Positions 8,009 to 16,282 of a DNA stretch of 64,000 nt are shown here, in pieces. Source of the DNA: Lysinibacillus parviboronicapiens (GTDB taxonomy: Bacteria > Bacillota > Bacilli > Bacillales_A > Planococcaceae); assembly GCF_003049575.1 (NCBI RefSeq), contig NZ_PYWI01000004.1:124001-188000 (forward strand), given 5' to 3'. Numbering within the stretch: position 1 is the first letter of the stretch; every line of letters begins with the position of its first letter. A program made the translations under genes and the position numbers. Below the pieces are notes generated by a model that was not told where the DNA came from, did no database searches, and saw nothing but the letters and a program-made list of their open reading frames with translations.

Positions 8009-9688
8009 TCAGTATTTAAATGTTTGAATGGATTCTTGTAAATCAATGGCCATTTTTGCAAGATGCGTGGAAGCTGCGGCCACTTCTTCCATCGCCGCAT
8101 TTTGCTCCTGTGATGAGGCCGCAACGCTTTGGACATTGCCACTTGATTGCAAAGAGACTTCGCTAATATAATCGATTTCTTTGACTAGTTTTTCAATGTC
8201 CAAATAGATAGCACGAATGGCCGCTGTAACGGCTTCTGACTGTGTTTGTACATCATCAATGGCCTGATCAATTTGAAGAAAGTTGTCACGCGCAACATTT
8301 ACTTTTTCACGCCCTGCAGTTACAGAGTCATTGCTATTAACCATATCTTCTTCAATAATTCTTGTGCTATCTGTAATTTGTGCCACAACCTTTTCAATAT
8401 CGATAGCCGCTAAATTCGATTCATCTGCTAGTTTACGAACTTCCTCTGCCACAACTGCAAAGCCTTTGCCATGCTCACCACTTCGTGCCGCTTCAATGGA
8501 AGCATTAATCGCCAGTAGATTTGTTTGGGTCGCAATGTTTTTGATGACATTAACTGCAGAAACAATGGCCGATGTATTTTCATCTAAGTCATTCACACGT
8601 GTGCTAAGCTCTGCGCTATTATCTGATATTTCATTCATCTGCTCAATGACACTCCGTACAGAGGCACGGCCCGTACTCGCCATATTCTTTGTTTCAACCG
8701 TTGCATCATTGACATTATCAATGCTTGTTGAAATTTCATTCATTTTTTTCAAGATATGCGAAGATAAACGCCTTACATCCCCTGTCAATGTATCTTGTTT
8801 TTCAATCCCTTGTGCAATATCTTGGATGGATTCTGTCACAACCTCTGTTGCTTGCGTCACTTCCAAGCTGCTGGCTGTCAGTTGCTCCGATGTTGCTGCC
8901 ACCTGTTCAGACGAGTCGCCGACTTGCTTCATAGTATGTCGAAGCTTTTCAGACATCGTATTAAAGGAGCTTGCAAGCTGTGCAAATTCATCCTTCGTTG
9001 TAAATTGTAAATGAGTTTGTAAATTGCCATTTGAGAACTTGTCCATTTCGACAACAGTTTGTTGAATATTTTTTGCGACATGTCGACCAAATACAGTGGC
9101 AATGATGATACTTATTAGTAACGAAATTATTGCTAATCCAGCGATTTCCTTGGCACTTCTTGCGCCACTTTGCTTTGTAGCTTCGATATGTGCCAACATT
9201 TCATCCTGTTGCGCTGTCGCCATCGTTTTCCCAAAAACAACTAGTTTTTGAGAGCCTTCTCCAAGCACTGGTAACGCTAGCTGCTGTGCTTGTGCCTGTT
9301 CACCATGTTGATATAACGGCACGATTTGCTCGTCAATGGGTTTCTCCCACTCACTTAACTGTTGTAAAAATAATGCAAACTCTGCATTATCTTGTCCTAA
9401 TGATGCAATCCGATCAATGGACTTATGTAAGGTATTACGAATTTCATGATGGTTATCTAACATTTCTGCTTTGCCATATAACATGTATCCCCGGATAGCT
9501 GCATTCGCTCGCACTGTTTGAAAAGAAATATCATTATATAAATTAATTAATTCGGTATTTTCTTCAATTTCAGCAAGTGTATGTTTATTTTCATTCAAAT
9601 AATACATCGCAATCCCTGCAATAAATAATAGAAATATTAAAACAATACCAAAAGCAAACTGCAGTTTTCGTTCTACTGTAAATCTCAT
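8009..9688 (-). CDS. Methyl-accepting chemotaxis protein with four-helix-bundle sensor
   Basis: Chemoreceptor of 559 residues. TM1 is about residues 10-30, an all-helical periplasm-type sensor (4HB/CHASE3-like) covers about 33-180, TM2 about 182-202, followed by HAMP and the methyl-accepting domain. The signalling tip reads [18 protein letters not shown] then [20 protein letters not shown]. Compared with the neighbour at 5680-7641 the sensor domain is unrelated, so the two receptors probably see different ligands. The start follows GAGGGGTCCT. Both end in the same SIQTFKY/LISQFKY-like tail. Confidence 0.92.
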   Translation of the reverse strand: MRFTVERKLQFAFGIVLIFLLFIAGIAMYYLNENKHTLAEIEENTELINLYNDISFQTVRANAAIRGYMLYGKAEMLDNHHEIRNTLHKSIDRIASLGQDNAEFALFLQQLSEWEKPIDEQIVPLYQHGEQAQAQQLALPVLGEGSQKLVVFGKTMATAQQDEMLAHIEATKQSGARSAKEIAGLAIISLLISIIIATVFGRHVAKNIQQTVVEMDKFSNGNLQTHLQFTTKDEFAQLASSFNTMSEKLRHTMKQVGDSSEQVAATSEQLTASSLEVTQATEVVTESIQDIAQGIEKQDTLTGDVRRLSSHILKKMNEISTSIDNVNDATVETKNMASTGRASVRSVIEQMNEISDNSAELSTRVNDLDENTSAIVSAVNVIKNIATQTNLLAINASIEAARSGEHGKGFAVVAEEVRKLADESNLAAIDIEKVVAQITDSTRIIEEDMVNSNDSVTAGREKVNVARDNFLQIDQAIDDVQTQSEAVTAAIRAIYLDIEKLVKEIDYISEVSLQSSGNVQSVAASSQEQNAAMEEVAAASTHLAKMAIDLQESIQTFKY

Positions 9689-10034
9689 AGGACCCCTCTA
9701 TTCCGCTATTGTATTTAGCATATTGAGTATAGCGCAAGTTGGCGAATCCTCCTACATACTCATTACTTTTCTAACAAATAAAATCTAATATTTTACAAAA
9801 ATAAAAACTCCTATCAAAATATATTGACTTTTCTAAGGAGTATTTTACTAGTTATTAAAAGTTAGATCGCTTAGCTTCTTCAATTGCTCGCTAAAACCCG
9901 ACCGCCTTTGCTACCGGTTCTCTCCTTATCGCAAACCAAGTATTCATTATATTTCCAAATTAGAATAACTCATCTTATAATGACTTTATAGCAGTAAACT
10001 AAGTCTATCTTGCAATAAAGGAAGGGGTAAACAC
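9689..10034. other. Intergenic upstream of putative caspase-fold gene
   Basis: Non-coding. A weak hairpin, AAAACTCCT with AGGAGTATTTT (about 9806-9846), may act as a terminator. The ribosome site AAGGAAGGGG before 10035 is clear. Nothing else is recognised. Confidence 0.35.
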
Positions 10035-10589
10035 ATGAGTAAACCAGAGTTATATGTGAGCTTAGTGGTTGGGCCAGATTGTGATATGGAATCGTACGCG
10101 CTACGCTCTATGCTAGAGTATTTCGGCGCAAGGGTTACGGTTCATTGGATAGGACGACCAAGTGACTTGGTTGATGTTCTGTCTGGTGAAGATCGAGAGG
10201 ACAAAATGGATTATTTGATCTTAAATTTTCATGGAGATGAAGGAAGATTTTGTCTACCCGAACTTGGAGAGGACGTCTATGAGGATGGTGAGCCGAGAGG
10301 TGAATTCTTCGATCATCAAGAGGTCTTACATTATTCGAAACTACAAGATGTAAAGGTCATTGCATGTGGTTGTACATTAGGCGATAAACAACTAGCGGAG
10401 GCATTTCTTACAAGTGGTTGCGCGTCATATTTAGGTCCTGCTGATTTCATAGATGGCAATGCCAATGTCATGTTTCTAACAAGGTATATGTACGAAATCA
10501 TCAATCATCATAAAACACAGCAACAAGCATTTGACATCGCCCAATCGATTGATGAAGAGACTGCTATGTATCAGCTTTATTTACCTTAA
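10035..10589 (+). CDS. Uncharacterised protein with possible CHAT/caspase-like His-Cys dyad
   Basis: 184 residues, no signal peptide or membrane segment. I do not recognise a named family with certainty. An early beta-alpha-beta region is followed by DYLILNFHGDEGRF (His66-Gly67), then VKVIACGCTLGDKQLAEAF (Cys111), a GCASYLGP strand and a C-terminal AFDIAQS helix. This order, a His-Gly after a hydrophobic strand, an A-C motif after the next strand, then a small-residue strand, is that of clan CD caspase/CHAT peptidases. Some such proteins carry unrelated enzyme names in databases. The gene is monocistronic, with RBS GGAAGGGG and a strong terminator after it. The peptidase role is inference. 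Confidence 0.6.
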   Translation: MSKPELYVSLVVGPDCDMESYALRSMLEYFGARVTVHWIGRPSDLVDVLSGEDREDKMDYLILNFHGDEGRFCLPELGEDVYEDGEPRGEFFDHQEVLHYSKLQDVKVIACGCTLGDKQLAEAFLTSGCASYLGPADFIDGNANVMFLTRYMYEIINHHKTQQQAFDIAQSIDEETAMYQLYLP

Positions 10590-10652
10590 TGCTGCTATAA
10601 TTATTCCATCACGATAATAGTAGATTCAAGCAAGCACATTGTACAGACTATA

Positions 10653-10694
10653 GCAAAAAATCGTGGCCTCCCTTAACAGGCTACGATTTTTTGC
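10653..10694. terminator. Strong bidirectional terminator
   Basis: Stem GCAAAAAATCGT-GCC / GGC-ACGATTTTTTGC, with A and T runs on both sides, downstream of the plus-strand gene at 10035. Confidence 0.85.
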
Positions 10695-10725
10695 GTTTCC
10701 ATTCCGCTTCTGCAACTTCACCCCA

Positions 10726-10806
10726 GTTGACCCGAGCGCTTGGTGCTCGCCAGACGAGCGGTACTCCGGTTGACCTGAACGGTTAGTGCTGCTACCTGAG
10801 CGGTTG
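10726..10806. repeat. Degenerate ~21-bp tandem repeats
   Basis: About four imperfect units resembling GACCTGAGCGGTTnnTGCTG (CCCGAGCGCTTGGTGCTCG, GACGAGCGGTACTCCGG, GACCTGAACGGTTAGTGCTG, CCTGAGCGGTTGCTG). A similar run is at 48815-48880. Confidence 0.55.
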
Positions 10807-10809
10807 CTG

Positions 10810-10900
10810 TAAAAGAGAAAAGCCTGTAGACAAACTCGCTTTCTTTGTTGAGTTTGTCTATAGGCTGAAGCCGCCAACACTTTAGGGAGGCGGCTCTTTG
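10810..10900. terminator. Paired-hairpin terminator element, second copy
   Basis: Hairpin 1 GCCTGTAGACAAACTC / GAGTTTGTCTATAGGC and hairpin 2 AGCCGCC / GGCGGCT with flanking A/T runs. It matches the layout of 5595-5680 and lies just past the stop of the minus-strand DinB-like gene. Confidence 0.75.
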
Positions 10901-11437
10901 TTATTTTTGATGCGCTTTCAACATCGTTTCTGTAAATGCCCGGGATTGTCCTCGGGGAATACTTAACGTCTTCCATTCATCGCCCTTGATTTGCTTGCCA
11001 ATGTAGACAATTTGACCAACATGTGAAGCATAATGGGCCATTTGTCTTTCAATGGCATCTATGACCGTATGTTGCTGTCCTCTAATCATCACTGACCTTA
11101 ATAAGTCCTGTTCGGTTAACCCCTGAAGTACATCCAGAAACACTTGCCAGCCTTTTTCCCATGTCGCTAGTATCGCTTCTTTCGAGCCAATACTATCATT
11201 AAATTCATCATCCCGATTCCTTGTAGCTTTCTCGCCATCCGTCGTTAAAAAATCCGTCCATCTAGAAATCATATTACCACTAACATGTTTGACAATAACG
11301 GCAATGCTATTCGAATCTTCATTAAAGGCCCAATGCAATTGCTCATTGTTTAATTGAGCGATGGTTTTATCGCCATCAGCTTTGACCCTCGTAAATCTTT
11401 CTAGTACAACTTTTAAATAAGTTTCTCCTATGCTCAT
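10901..11437 (-). CDS. DUF1572 / DinB-superfamily protein
   Basis: About 178 residues. It has the DinB-like four-helix arrangement: LNNEQLHWAFNEDSNSIAVI, VKHVSGNMISRW (first His), and RQMAHYASHVGQIVYIGKQI (H-x3-H), the expected metal-binding histidines. The DUF1572 branch is common in Bacillales; some DinB relatives are thiol-S-transferases, but no substrate is known here. I chose ATG 11437 (MSIGETYLK) because an AGGAGAAGGAGAG site precedes it; a longer frame to 11548 lacks support. It ends in a paired-hairpin terminator. Confidence 0.8.
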   Translation of the reverse strand: MSIGETYLKVVLERFTRVKADGDKTIAQLNNEQLHWAFNEDSNSIAVIVKHVSGNMISRWTDFLTTDGEKATRNRDDEFNDSIGSKEAILATWEKGWQVFLDVLQGLTEQDLLRSVMIRGQQHTVIDAIERQMAHYASHVGQIVYIGKQIKGDEWKTLSIPRGQSRAFTETMLKAHQK

Positions 11438-11847
11438 ACAACCACATCTCTCCTTCTCCTTAAGCTGTAACATTACGCTTACCTCTACAATTATAAACGA
11501 AGGACGAATGTAGCAGAATTCATTGACAGAAAAATTTTCCACCCCCAAAAAATGCTTCTATCTTTTATAGCAACAACCTTTCCAGTTATTCATTGTTAGT
11601 TCGGTCGAGCATAAATCTCCGTACGTGCAAACATTTTGTCCTACTATAAACGATGCTTAACAAAAAAACACCCCGTAAAGGTAAGTTTGTAGCGCTCCAA
11701 CTTTCTTATTAATGACGTGTCCCAAATGCTTTTTTTGATATAACCATTGATGATAAAGCCTATGTCGATGCCAGCGAGAAGGTTTAGAATAATGGGTGGA
11801 GCAACAAAAAAAAGCGAGTGCTACGTAACAATAGCACTCGCATTCTG
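11438..11847. other. Intergenic, possible membrane-protein remnant
   Basis: No intact gene. On the minus strand a frame around 11650-11800 reads IILNLLAGIDIGFIINGYIK before a stop, which could be a decayed membrane-protein end, but no start or family is visible. The right end holds the terminator of the Sco gene. Confidence 0.3.
11808..11841 (-). terminator. Terminator after sco gene
   Basis: Stem GCGAGTGCTA / TAGCACTCGC with a T8 run on the minus strand, seven bases past the sco stop. Confidence 0.85.
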
Positions 11848-12453
11848 TTATAAATTTTCTTCAATATATGTTTCTATATCCCCAGCGATTGTATCAATTG
11901 GTACATCTTCATCCTCAGAATAACCATTATACATTTTCACGAGGACACCATCTTTATCGACTAAGAAAAATTGAGAACCATGGATGACTTGGTCACTGTT
12001 CGGATCATCTTTCACCCATATTTTCGTTGATTTTTGGGCATATTGCTCAATATATGACTGCGCATAACCTGTAAGAAGATTCCATTTCGAATCATCTGGC
12101 ACATTATAACGTGCTAAATAATCTGCTAATACTTCGGGTGTATCCACTTCTGGGTCAATTGAAAAGGCCACAATATTATAATCTTCTATTCCTTTATCTT
12201 TTAACTTTTCTTGTACTTGTGTCATATTAAATGACATTGGTGGGCAAATTGAAGTGCAATTTGTGAAAACATACATACCCAACCATGGTTTCCCTTTCAA
12301 GCTGTCTAAAGAGACTTTTTCTCCACGTTGATTGACATGCTCAAAATCTTGCATTTCCATACTATAATCTGCCTTAAACTTCACATTGCCACATGCACTA
12401 AGTACTGTTGCTAACACAAGTAGTAGCACAAGCCCCGTTACTTTATTTTTCAT
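11848..12453 (-). CDS. Sco1/SenC copper chaperone lipoprotein
   Basis: 201-residue thioredoxin-fold protein expected to deliver copper to the CuA site of cytochrome c oxidase on the outer face of the membrane. A lipoprotein signal ends in VLSAC (Cys21). The Sco metal motif C-x3-C is present as NCTSICPP (Cys66, Cys70), and the third ligand lies in IHGSQFF (His158). The length is normal for BsSco (YpmQ). The start follows GGGAGTGTGTTAAT. It is monocistronic. The cytochrome biogenesis gene ccdA lies 3.5 kb away, in keeping with a respiratory role. Confidence 0.92.
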   Translation of the reverse strand: MKNKVTGLVLLLVLATVLSACGNVKFKADYSMEMQDFEHVNQRGEKVSLDSLKGKPWLGMYVFTNCTSICPPMSFNMTQVQEKLKDKGIEDYNIVAFSIDPEVDTPEVLADYLARYNVPDDSKWNLLTGYAQSYIEQYAQKSTKIWVKDDPNSDQVIHGSQFFLVDKDGVLVKMYNGYSEDEDVPIDTIAGDIETYIEENL

Positions 12454-12555
12454 ATTAACACACTCCCTACTTACATTACCTTCATCTTATCGAATGGTGT
12501 AAGCGTTGACAACCACTCGACGTGACAGCTTTCGTACATCTTTGTGAAATCAATT

Positions 12556-12678
12556 TCACTTTAATGAGACAAGCACATCATGAATCGCATCCAGTTTTAC
12601 TTCCAAGCGGTGTAATAAATAAAACGACACTACAATTGGAAAGCCAATATCTGATATCATATTCAACCATTGTTCCAT
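12556..12678 (-). CDS. YvrJ family small protein
   Basis: A 40-residue protein, MEQWLNMISDIGFPIVVSFY followed by LLHRLEVKLDAIHDVL. This is the typical YvrJ family pattern: a short N-terminal hydrophobic helix with GFPIV and an amphipathic LLHR-E-KLD tail. The family function is unknown. The ribosome site is GGGGGGAAG. It lies downstream of DUF1659 and DUF2922 genes on the same strand, a grouping often seen in Bacilli, but a terminator separates it from them here. Confidence 0.82.
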   Translation of the reverse strand: MEQWLNMISDIGFPIVVSFYLLHRLEVKLDAIHDVLVSLK

Positions 12679-12824
12679 CTATACTTCCCCCCACTATAGA
12701 AAGTGCATGTACGCTTTTTAGCAAACTCGTGCTATAGCATAGGCTACTGACCTCTCGTCTCTCCGCTTTTTAGCAGGAGAGCTTCACAATGTTCACTGAA
12801 GGAAGCGCAATGCCTTGCGATTTA

Positions 12825-12863
12825 AAAAATGGCCCTTGCAGTTAATTCCGCAAAGACCATTTT
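12825..12863 (-). terminator. Terminator after DUF2922 gene
   Basis: Imperfect stem AAAAATGG..TGC / GCA..CCATTTTT immediately after the DUF2922 stop. Confidence 0.6.
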
Positions 12864-12867
12864 TGAA

Positions 12868-13092
12868 TTACACAGTAGTTAAGTCGAATGTTGAAACTTG
12901 ACGATCAATGATGCGGGCTCCCTTTATCGCAACAAAAGCACCTGTTTTTACTTCAAAAACGTTTCCCGCAATAATCGTTGCCATGACCTGTTGAATGTCC
13001 GATGCTGTAATACTTGGCTTCGGTGCATCAATCGTAATTGTCGCTGTTTTCCCCATGGTTGTTTCGAATTGCAATTCTAGTACTTGGGTCAT
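12868..13092 (-). CDS. DUF2922 family protein
   Basis: 74 residues: MTQVLELQFETTMGKTATIT then DAPKPSITASDIQQVM and a C-terminal KGARIIDRQVSTFDL. These are the hallmarks of DUF2922: an N-terminal LEL-F-T--G----I strand pair and a C-terminal A-I-D-----F motif. The function is unknown. The start is ATG 13092, eight bases after AAGGAGG; an upstream GTG overlaps that site and is unlikely. It is probably co-transcribed with the DUF1659 gene 32 bp upstream. Confidence 0.85.
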   Translation of the reverse strand: MTQVLELQFETTMGKTATITIDAPKPSITASDIQQVMATIIAGNVFEVKTGAFVAIKGARIIDRQVSTFDLTTV

Positions 13093-13124
13093 GATGTTCA
13101 CCTCCTTGTTTTTCGTGTGTTCGG

Positions 13125-13340
13125 TTACGATAAATCTGTTGTTTCTTGCTTTACGACACTGTCTAATGGCTGGGTTGAGAGACTTGCCATTGCCTTTGCT
13201 ACATTCAGTAAGTCCACATTGGAATGCGAACCGTTAAGATTTTGGTACGTTTTTGTAGAAAACTTCGGCTCGTTGTGCTCATCGTGACCAACAATATACT
13301 TTAAGCGCAGTGTGGCACCTAAAAAAATTGTATTTGCCAT
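13125..13340 (-). CDS. DUF1659 family protein
   Basis: 71 residues, MANTIFLGATLRLKYIVGHD then KFSTKTYQNL and LLNVAKAMASLSTQPLDSVV. This is the usual DUF1659 form: a G-D--G---F----- strand region and an ---A-A---L----- helix. The function is unknown. It is first of the small DUF1659-DUF2922 pair. The start follows GGGGGTGGGG; a GTG nine bases upstream would overlap this site. Confidence 0.82.
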   Translation of the reverse strand: MANTIFLGATLRLKYIVGHDEHNEPKFSTKTYQNLNGSHSNVDLLNVAKAMASLSTQPLDSVVKQETTDLS

Positions 13341-13460
13341 ATACCCCACCCCCTTTCTACAGAATATATACTGACAAATTGTAAAAAGAGGGACAATAAG
13401 GATGAATTTTTTGGGCCAAGCTTTTATAATAGAGTCAGAGAAGGTAAAGAGGTGAACGGT

Positions 13461-13892
13461 TTGCAGTTAGAAGGTTGGTTTTTATGGTTTATCTTGTTTT
13501 GGGTAGTCGTCCTTATATCCTTAATGGGCATTGGTGGATTTTTCATGTTCCGTAAGTTTTTGAAGGCATTGCCAAAGCAGGATGGCAAATCAGATTTAGA
13601 TTGGCAAGAATTTTATTTAGATAAAACGATTCATTTATGGGGACAACCTGAAAAGGAGTTCTTATATGAACTTGTAAGCCCTGTACCCGAGTTATTCAGA
13701 CAAGTAGCCAAAGAGAAAATTGCGGGGAAAATTGGGGAACTTGCTTTAGAGGAAAAAGCGAAAGCTATAGACAACGACTTAATTATTCGCGGCTATATTC
13801 AAGCAACTCCGAAGCGTGACCATAAATTTTTACGTAAAAAATTAGATCAGATGCAAATCGACGTATCCCCGTACGAGCACTTATTTGATTAA
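13461..13892 (+). CDS. DUF2621 family membrane protein (YneK-like)
   Basis: About 143 residues with one N-terminal membrane helix (GWFLWFILFWVVVLISLMGI) and a cytoplasmic domain with DLDWQEFYLDKTIHLW and a KRDHKFLRKKL tail. It matches the DUF2621/YneK family found beside the ccdA-yneI-yneJ genes in B. subtilis; here that operon lies 450 bp away on the other strand. I chose TTG 13461, five to six bases after AGAGGTGA, over GTG 13452, which overlaps that site. The function is unknown. Confidence 0.72.
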   Translation: MQLEGWFLWFILFWVVVLISLMGIGGFFMFRKFLKALPKQDGKSDLDWQEFYLDKTIHLWGQPEKEFLYELVSPVPELFRQVAKEKIAGKIGELALEEKAKAIDNDLIIRGYIQATPKRDHKFLRKKLDQMQIDVSPYEHLFD

Positions 13893-13898
13893 TACGAA

Positions 13899-13931
13899 AA
13901 CCCGCACTTTTTGGCAAGTGCGGGTTTTTTG
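13899..13931 (+). terminator. Terminator after DUF2621 gene
   Basis: Stem AACCCGCACTT / AAGTGCGGGTT followed by T6 directly after the stop. Confidence 0.9.
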
Positions 13932-13968
13932 TATTGGTCATGCCTCTGCTAATCGGCAACAGGTATTT

Positions 13969-14160
13969 CTACTTAAATAGATGATCCAGTGCCTGATAAT
14001 CTTGCTGATAACGCCCACCGTCGGCTACCTCAGCATGATACAGCGCTTTTAATGCATAATTCTTTTGTAAATCCATTTCAGCCATAAGCTTCTTTAATTG
14101 GTCATGCAGTTCACGATGTTCTTTCACGAGCTGTTGCATCTGTGGTTTAAAATATTTCAT
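13969..14160 (-). CDS. Small hypothetical protein
   Basis: 63 residues, MKYFKPQMQQLVKEHRELHD and on through a charged helical region to QQDYQALDHLFK; largely one predicted amphipathic helix. No family recognised. The start ATG 14160 follows GAGGAGTACGACAAG. The open frame continues upstream to 14262, but that part is made of the 21-bp tandem repeats and is not credible coding sequence. Confidence 0.6.
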   Translation of the reverse strand: MKYFKPQMQQLVKEHRELHDQLKKLMAEMDLQKNYALKALYHAEVADGGRYQQDYQALDHLFK

Positions 14161-14221
14161 CTTGTCGTACTCCTCACTTTTTAACGTGCTTCCTAGTATA
14201 GCATAAGTAAATCTTGAAAGC

Positions 14222-14297
14222 AGGTCTATTCGGCGGTTGTGCTGATCTATCCGCCGGTTCAACGACTCTATCCGTCAGTTCTGCTAGTCTATCCATA
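14222..14297. repeat. 21-bp tandem repeat, 3.5 copies
   Basis: Units begin TCTATTCGGCGGTTGTGC, TCTATCCGCCGGTTCAAC, TCTATCCGTCAGTTCTGC and a partial TCTATCC, each 21 bp apart. It lies between the small hypothetical gene and the ccdC terminator. A single similar unit is at about 37709-37735. Confidence 0.8.
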
Positions 14298-14299
14298 AA

Positions 14300-14328
14300 A
14301 AAACACACTAGCGTATACGCTAGTGCAC
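14300..14328 (-). terminator. Terminator after ccdC
   Basis: A perfect 20-bp palindrome CACTAGCGTATACGCTAGTG (14307-14326), with T7 on the minus strand, ends the ccd operon. Confidence 0.85.
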
Positions 14329-14338
14329 TTTCTTTGCA

Positions 14339-14836
14339 TTACATAACCTTTAACGGTACTGTTTTCTTTATTTTTTTATATTGCATGAGCATGGCAATTC
14401 GCCAAGGTACTAGCATAGCAAATGCCAAAATCCAGAACATGCCCGCTAACTCACCGACATCTATGGAGCTACTTAAAATTATTTTCGCCACAACGCGGAA
14501 AACTAAAAGTCCGATTAAAATAAAAACGAAGGCTTTTGAACGTTTTAAATATATATCCTGACCTTTTACTTCAAATTTAGAAGTAGCTATTAAAATGGTT
14601 GAGAACACCATCCCGACAGCAGTAGCCTCTAATATTTGCATTGGCGGTACTCTAAATTGTTCAAATAAAAACATTAACGCACCTGAAGACATCGCGATAG
14701 GTGGAATGATAATTTTCTTCTCATTTGTTGGCTTTTTGGAAGCTCTCATACGTATGACCATTACAAAACTACCCATCAAAATGGCCATTATGGTCGAACC
14801 GATTACATAATATTGAGAAGGTATATTGCTTAACAT
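14339..14836 (-). CDS. ccdC: Cytochrome c biogenesis-associated membrane protein CcdC
   Basis: About 165 residues with four to five membrane segments and the block PPIAMSSGALMFLFEQFRVP, matching CcdC (YneJ). In B. subtilis it is the third gene of ccdA-yneI-yneJ; its loss has little effect on cytochrome c, so its role is unclear. I chose ATG 14836 (MLSNIPSQYY), preceded by GAGGAGG at good spacing, over a longer frame to 14878 that overlaps the upstream gene. The stop is followed by a perfect palindromic terminator. Confidence 0.85.
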   Translation of the reverse strand: MLSNIPSQYYVIGSTIMAILMGSFVMVIRMRASKKPTNEKKIIIPPIAMSSGALMFLFEQFRVPPMQILEATAVGMVFSTILIATSKFEVKGQDIYLKRSKAFVFILIGLLVFRVVAKIILSSSIDVGELAGMFWILAFAMLVPWRIAMLMQYKKIKKTVPLKVM

Positions 14837-14861
14837 GTAAAAATCCTCCTCTAATGTCAAA

Positions 14862-15230
14862 TTAACAACTTTGACCAACTAATTGATCTGCTACAGCCTT
14901 TAATTTTTCTGGCTCGAAAGGTTTCGTGATAAAATCTTTCGCACCACTTTCAATTGCTTCAACGATTAATTTTTGTTGACCTAGAGCTGTAACCATAATA
15001 ATTTTTGCATTCGGAAATTCGGGGATGATTTTCTTTACAGCTGCAATACCTGTCATAACGGGCATTGTTACATCCATTGTTACAAGGTCTGGTTGTAACT
15101 CACGATACATTGCTACAGCTTCCTTACCATTGACCGCCTTGCCGACGACCTCATAACCCCATTCACTAAACATATTACTTATTGCAACACGCATAAATAG
15201 CGTATCATCCACTACTAAAACTGTAGGCAC
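14862..15230 (-). CDS. Single-domain response regulator (YneI/CcdB)
   Basis: About 122 residues, a CheY-like receiver only. The acidic pair Asp8/Asp9 (VVDD), the phospho-acceptor Asp53 (TMDVTMP), Thr81 and Lys103 are all present, so it should be phosphorylated. No output domain. It lies between ccdA and ccdC as in B. subtilis (yneI). The partner kinase is unknown. The start is GTG 15230, eight bases after GGAAGGAGA; an earlier in-frame GTG at 15248 contains that ribosome site. Confidence 0.88.
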   Translation of the reverse strand: MPTVLVVDDTLFMRVAISNMFSEWGYEVVGKAVNGKEAVAMYRELQPDLVTMDVTMPVMTGIAAVKKIIPEFPNAKIIMVTALGQQKLIVEAIESGAKDFITKPFEPEKLKAVADQLVGQSC

Positions 15231-15282
15231 GTGTTCATCTCCTTCCACGTTAAAGTACAGTATGCCACTTTAGTTTAGCAGA

Positions 15283-15993
15283 TTAGAAGCCTGTAAATCC
15301 ACCAAAAATAGGCTCTAACATACGCGTGATATACGTTAAACCGTCAAAGAATAATAAAATCCCCACGGCAATCATAATATAACCGCCAACTTTCACGATT
15401 TTCTGACTGTGTGTTCGAATCCAAGTCATGCGTGAAATAAAGAAAGACAGCACGAAAAATGGTATCGCAAAGCCTAAATAATAGGCAAACATATAGCTAA
15501 AGCCTGAACTTGGGTTTGCGCCAGCCAGTGAAATAATCGACATTAATATTGGACCTGTACACGGTGTCCATCCTGCCGCAAAGGCTAAACCAATTAATAC
15601 CGATCCAAAATAGCCAGATGGTCGGTTTTGAAATTGGAATTTACGATCCTTCATGAGGAAATCAATTTGTAGTAATCCGACAATCATTAAGCCAAAAACG
15701 ACGATTAAAATAGCGCCCACTTGACGCAATAATGTTTGATAATTGAGGAAAAACTCTTTAGCTAATGACGCACCAAGCCCGATCATGATGAAAATAATCG
15801 AGAAGCCTAGTAAAAAGAATAGTGTGTGCAAAATAGCACGCTTTTGCATCATGCCTCGCTCGGATTTTAGCTCATCTAATGTCATGCCCGTTATGTATGA
15901 TAAAAATGCAGGATACAGTGGGAGTGTACATGGTGAGATAAAGCTTAAAAATCCAGCACCAAAGGCTAAAAATACGTTAATATCAGTTTCCAT
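15283..15993 (-). CDS. ccdA: Cytochrome c biogenesis protein CcdA
   Basis: 236-residue thiol-disulfide membrane transporter of the DsbD/CcdA family with six membrane segments. The two redox cysteines lie in SPCTLPLYP (about residue 22) and WTPCTGPI (about 144). It passes electrons from cytoplasmic thioredoxin across the membrane for cytochrome c haem attachment and, in Bacillus, for spore maturation. First gene of ccdA-yneI-ccdC; ribosome site GGAGCGAATAATAAA. Length and motifs are complete. Confidence 0.93.
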   Translation of the reverse strand: METDINVFLAFGAGFLSFISPCTLPLYPAFLSYITGMTLDELKSERGMMQKRAILHTLFFLLGFSIIFIMIGLGASLAKEFFLNYQTLLRQVGAILIVVFGLMIVGLLQIDFLMKDRKFQFQNRPSGYFGSVLIGLAFAAGWTPCTGPILMSIISLAGANPSSGFSYMFAYYLGFAIPFFVLSFFISRMTWIRTHSQKIVKVGGYIMIAVGILLFFDGLTYITRMLEPIFGGFTGF

Positions 15994-16168
15994 ATTTTAT
16001 TATTCGCTCCTTACAGTTACTGCCTCCATCGTACCAAAAAACTAGGTAAAATGCGCCCTTCCTGTTTGTGAACGTTTCATGGCGAAATCATGTTGAAACC
16101 GTGAAGTGTTATAACACGTTGAAAGGTCCTTTTGCATTATGCACCGCTAGCCCCTTTTCTGTCAACGT
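15994..16168. other. Intergenic upstream of ccdA
   Basis: Non-coding; should hold the ccdA promoter. Contains GTGAACGTTTCA and, further right, TCAACGTTCAC, a weak inverted pair. Nothing else is recognised. Confidence 0.3.
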
Positions 16169-16282
16169 TCACAGCATCATGACAAAAGACGTGAGCGCCT
16201 CGATAAATCCCGAGACGATCCCGTCATAACCCTGCAAGGTGTAGCGCATCGTTAATAGTGCTTTTGGCATCACATTAAAATC
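16169..16282 (-). pseudogene. Unassigned C-terminal protein fragment
   Basis: A minus-strand frame without a start reads MPKALLTMRYTLQGYDGIVS then GFIEALTSFVMML before a stop at 16169. It has protein-like composition but no clear family; it may be the end of a decayed glycosyltransferase or membrane protein. It overlaps the adjacent chimeric remnant in another frame. Confidence 0.25.

Noticed and set aside
8283-9014. 243-codon plus-strand frame
   Set aside because: Lies entirely antisense to a well-supported chemoreceptor gene and has a low-complexity Ser/Thr-rich composition typical of such shadows.
10626-10976. 116-codon minus-strand frame
   Set aside because: Runs through a terminator, tandem repeats and a paired-hairpin element and overlaps the DinB-like gene end; no ribosome site.
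12522-12737. 71-codon plus-strand frame
   Set aside because: Antisense to the YvrJ-family gene, which has a ribosome site and clear family motifs.
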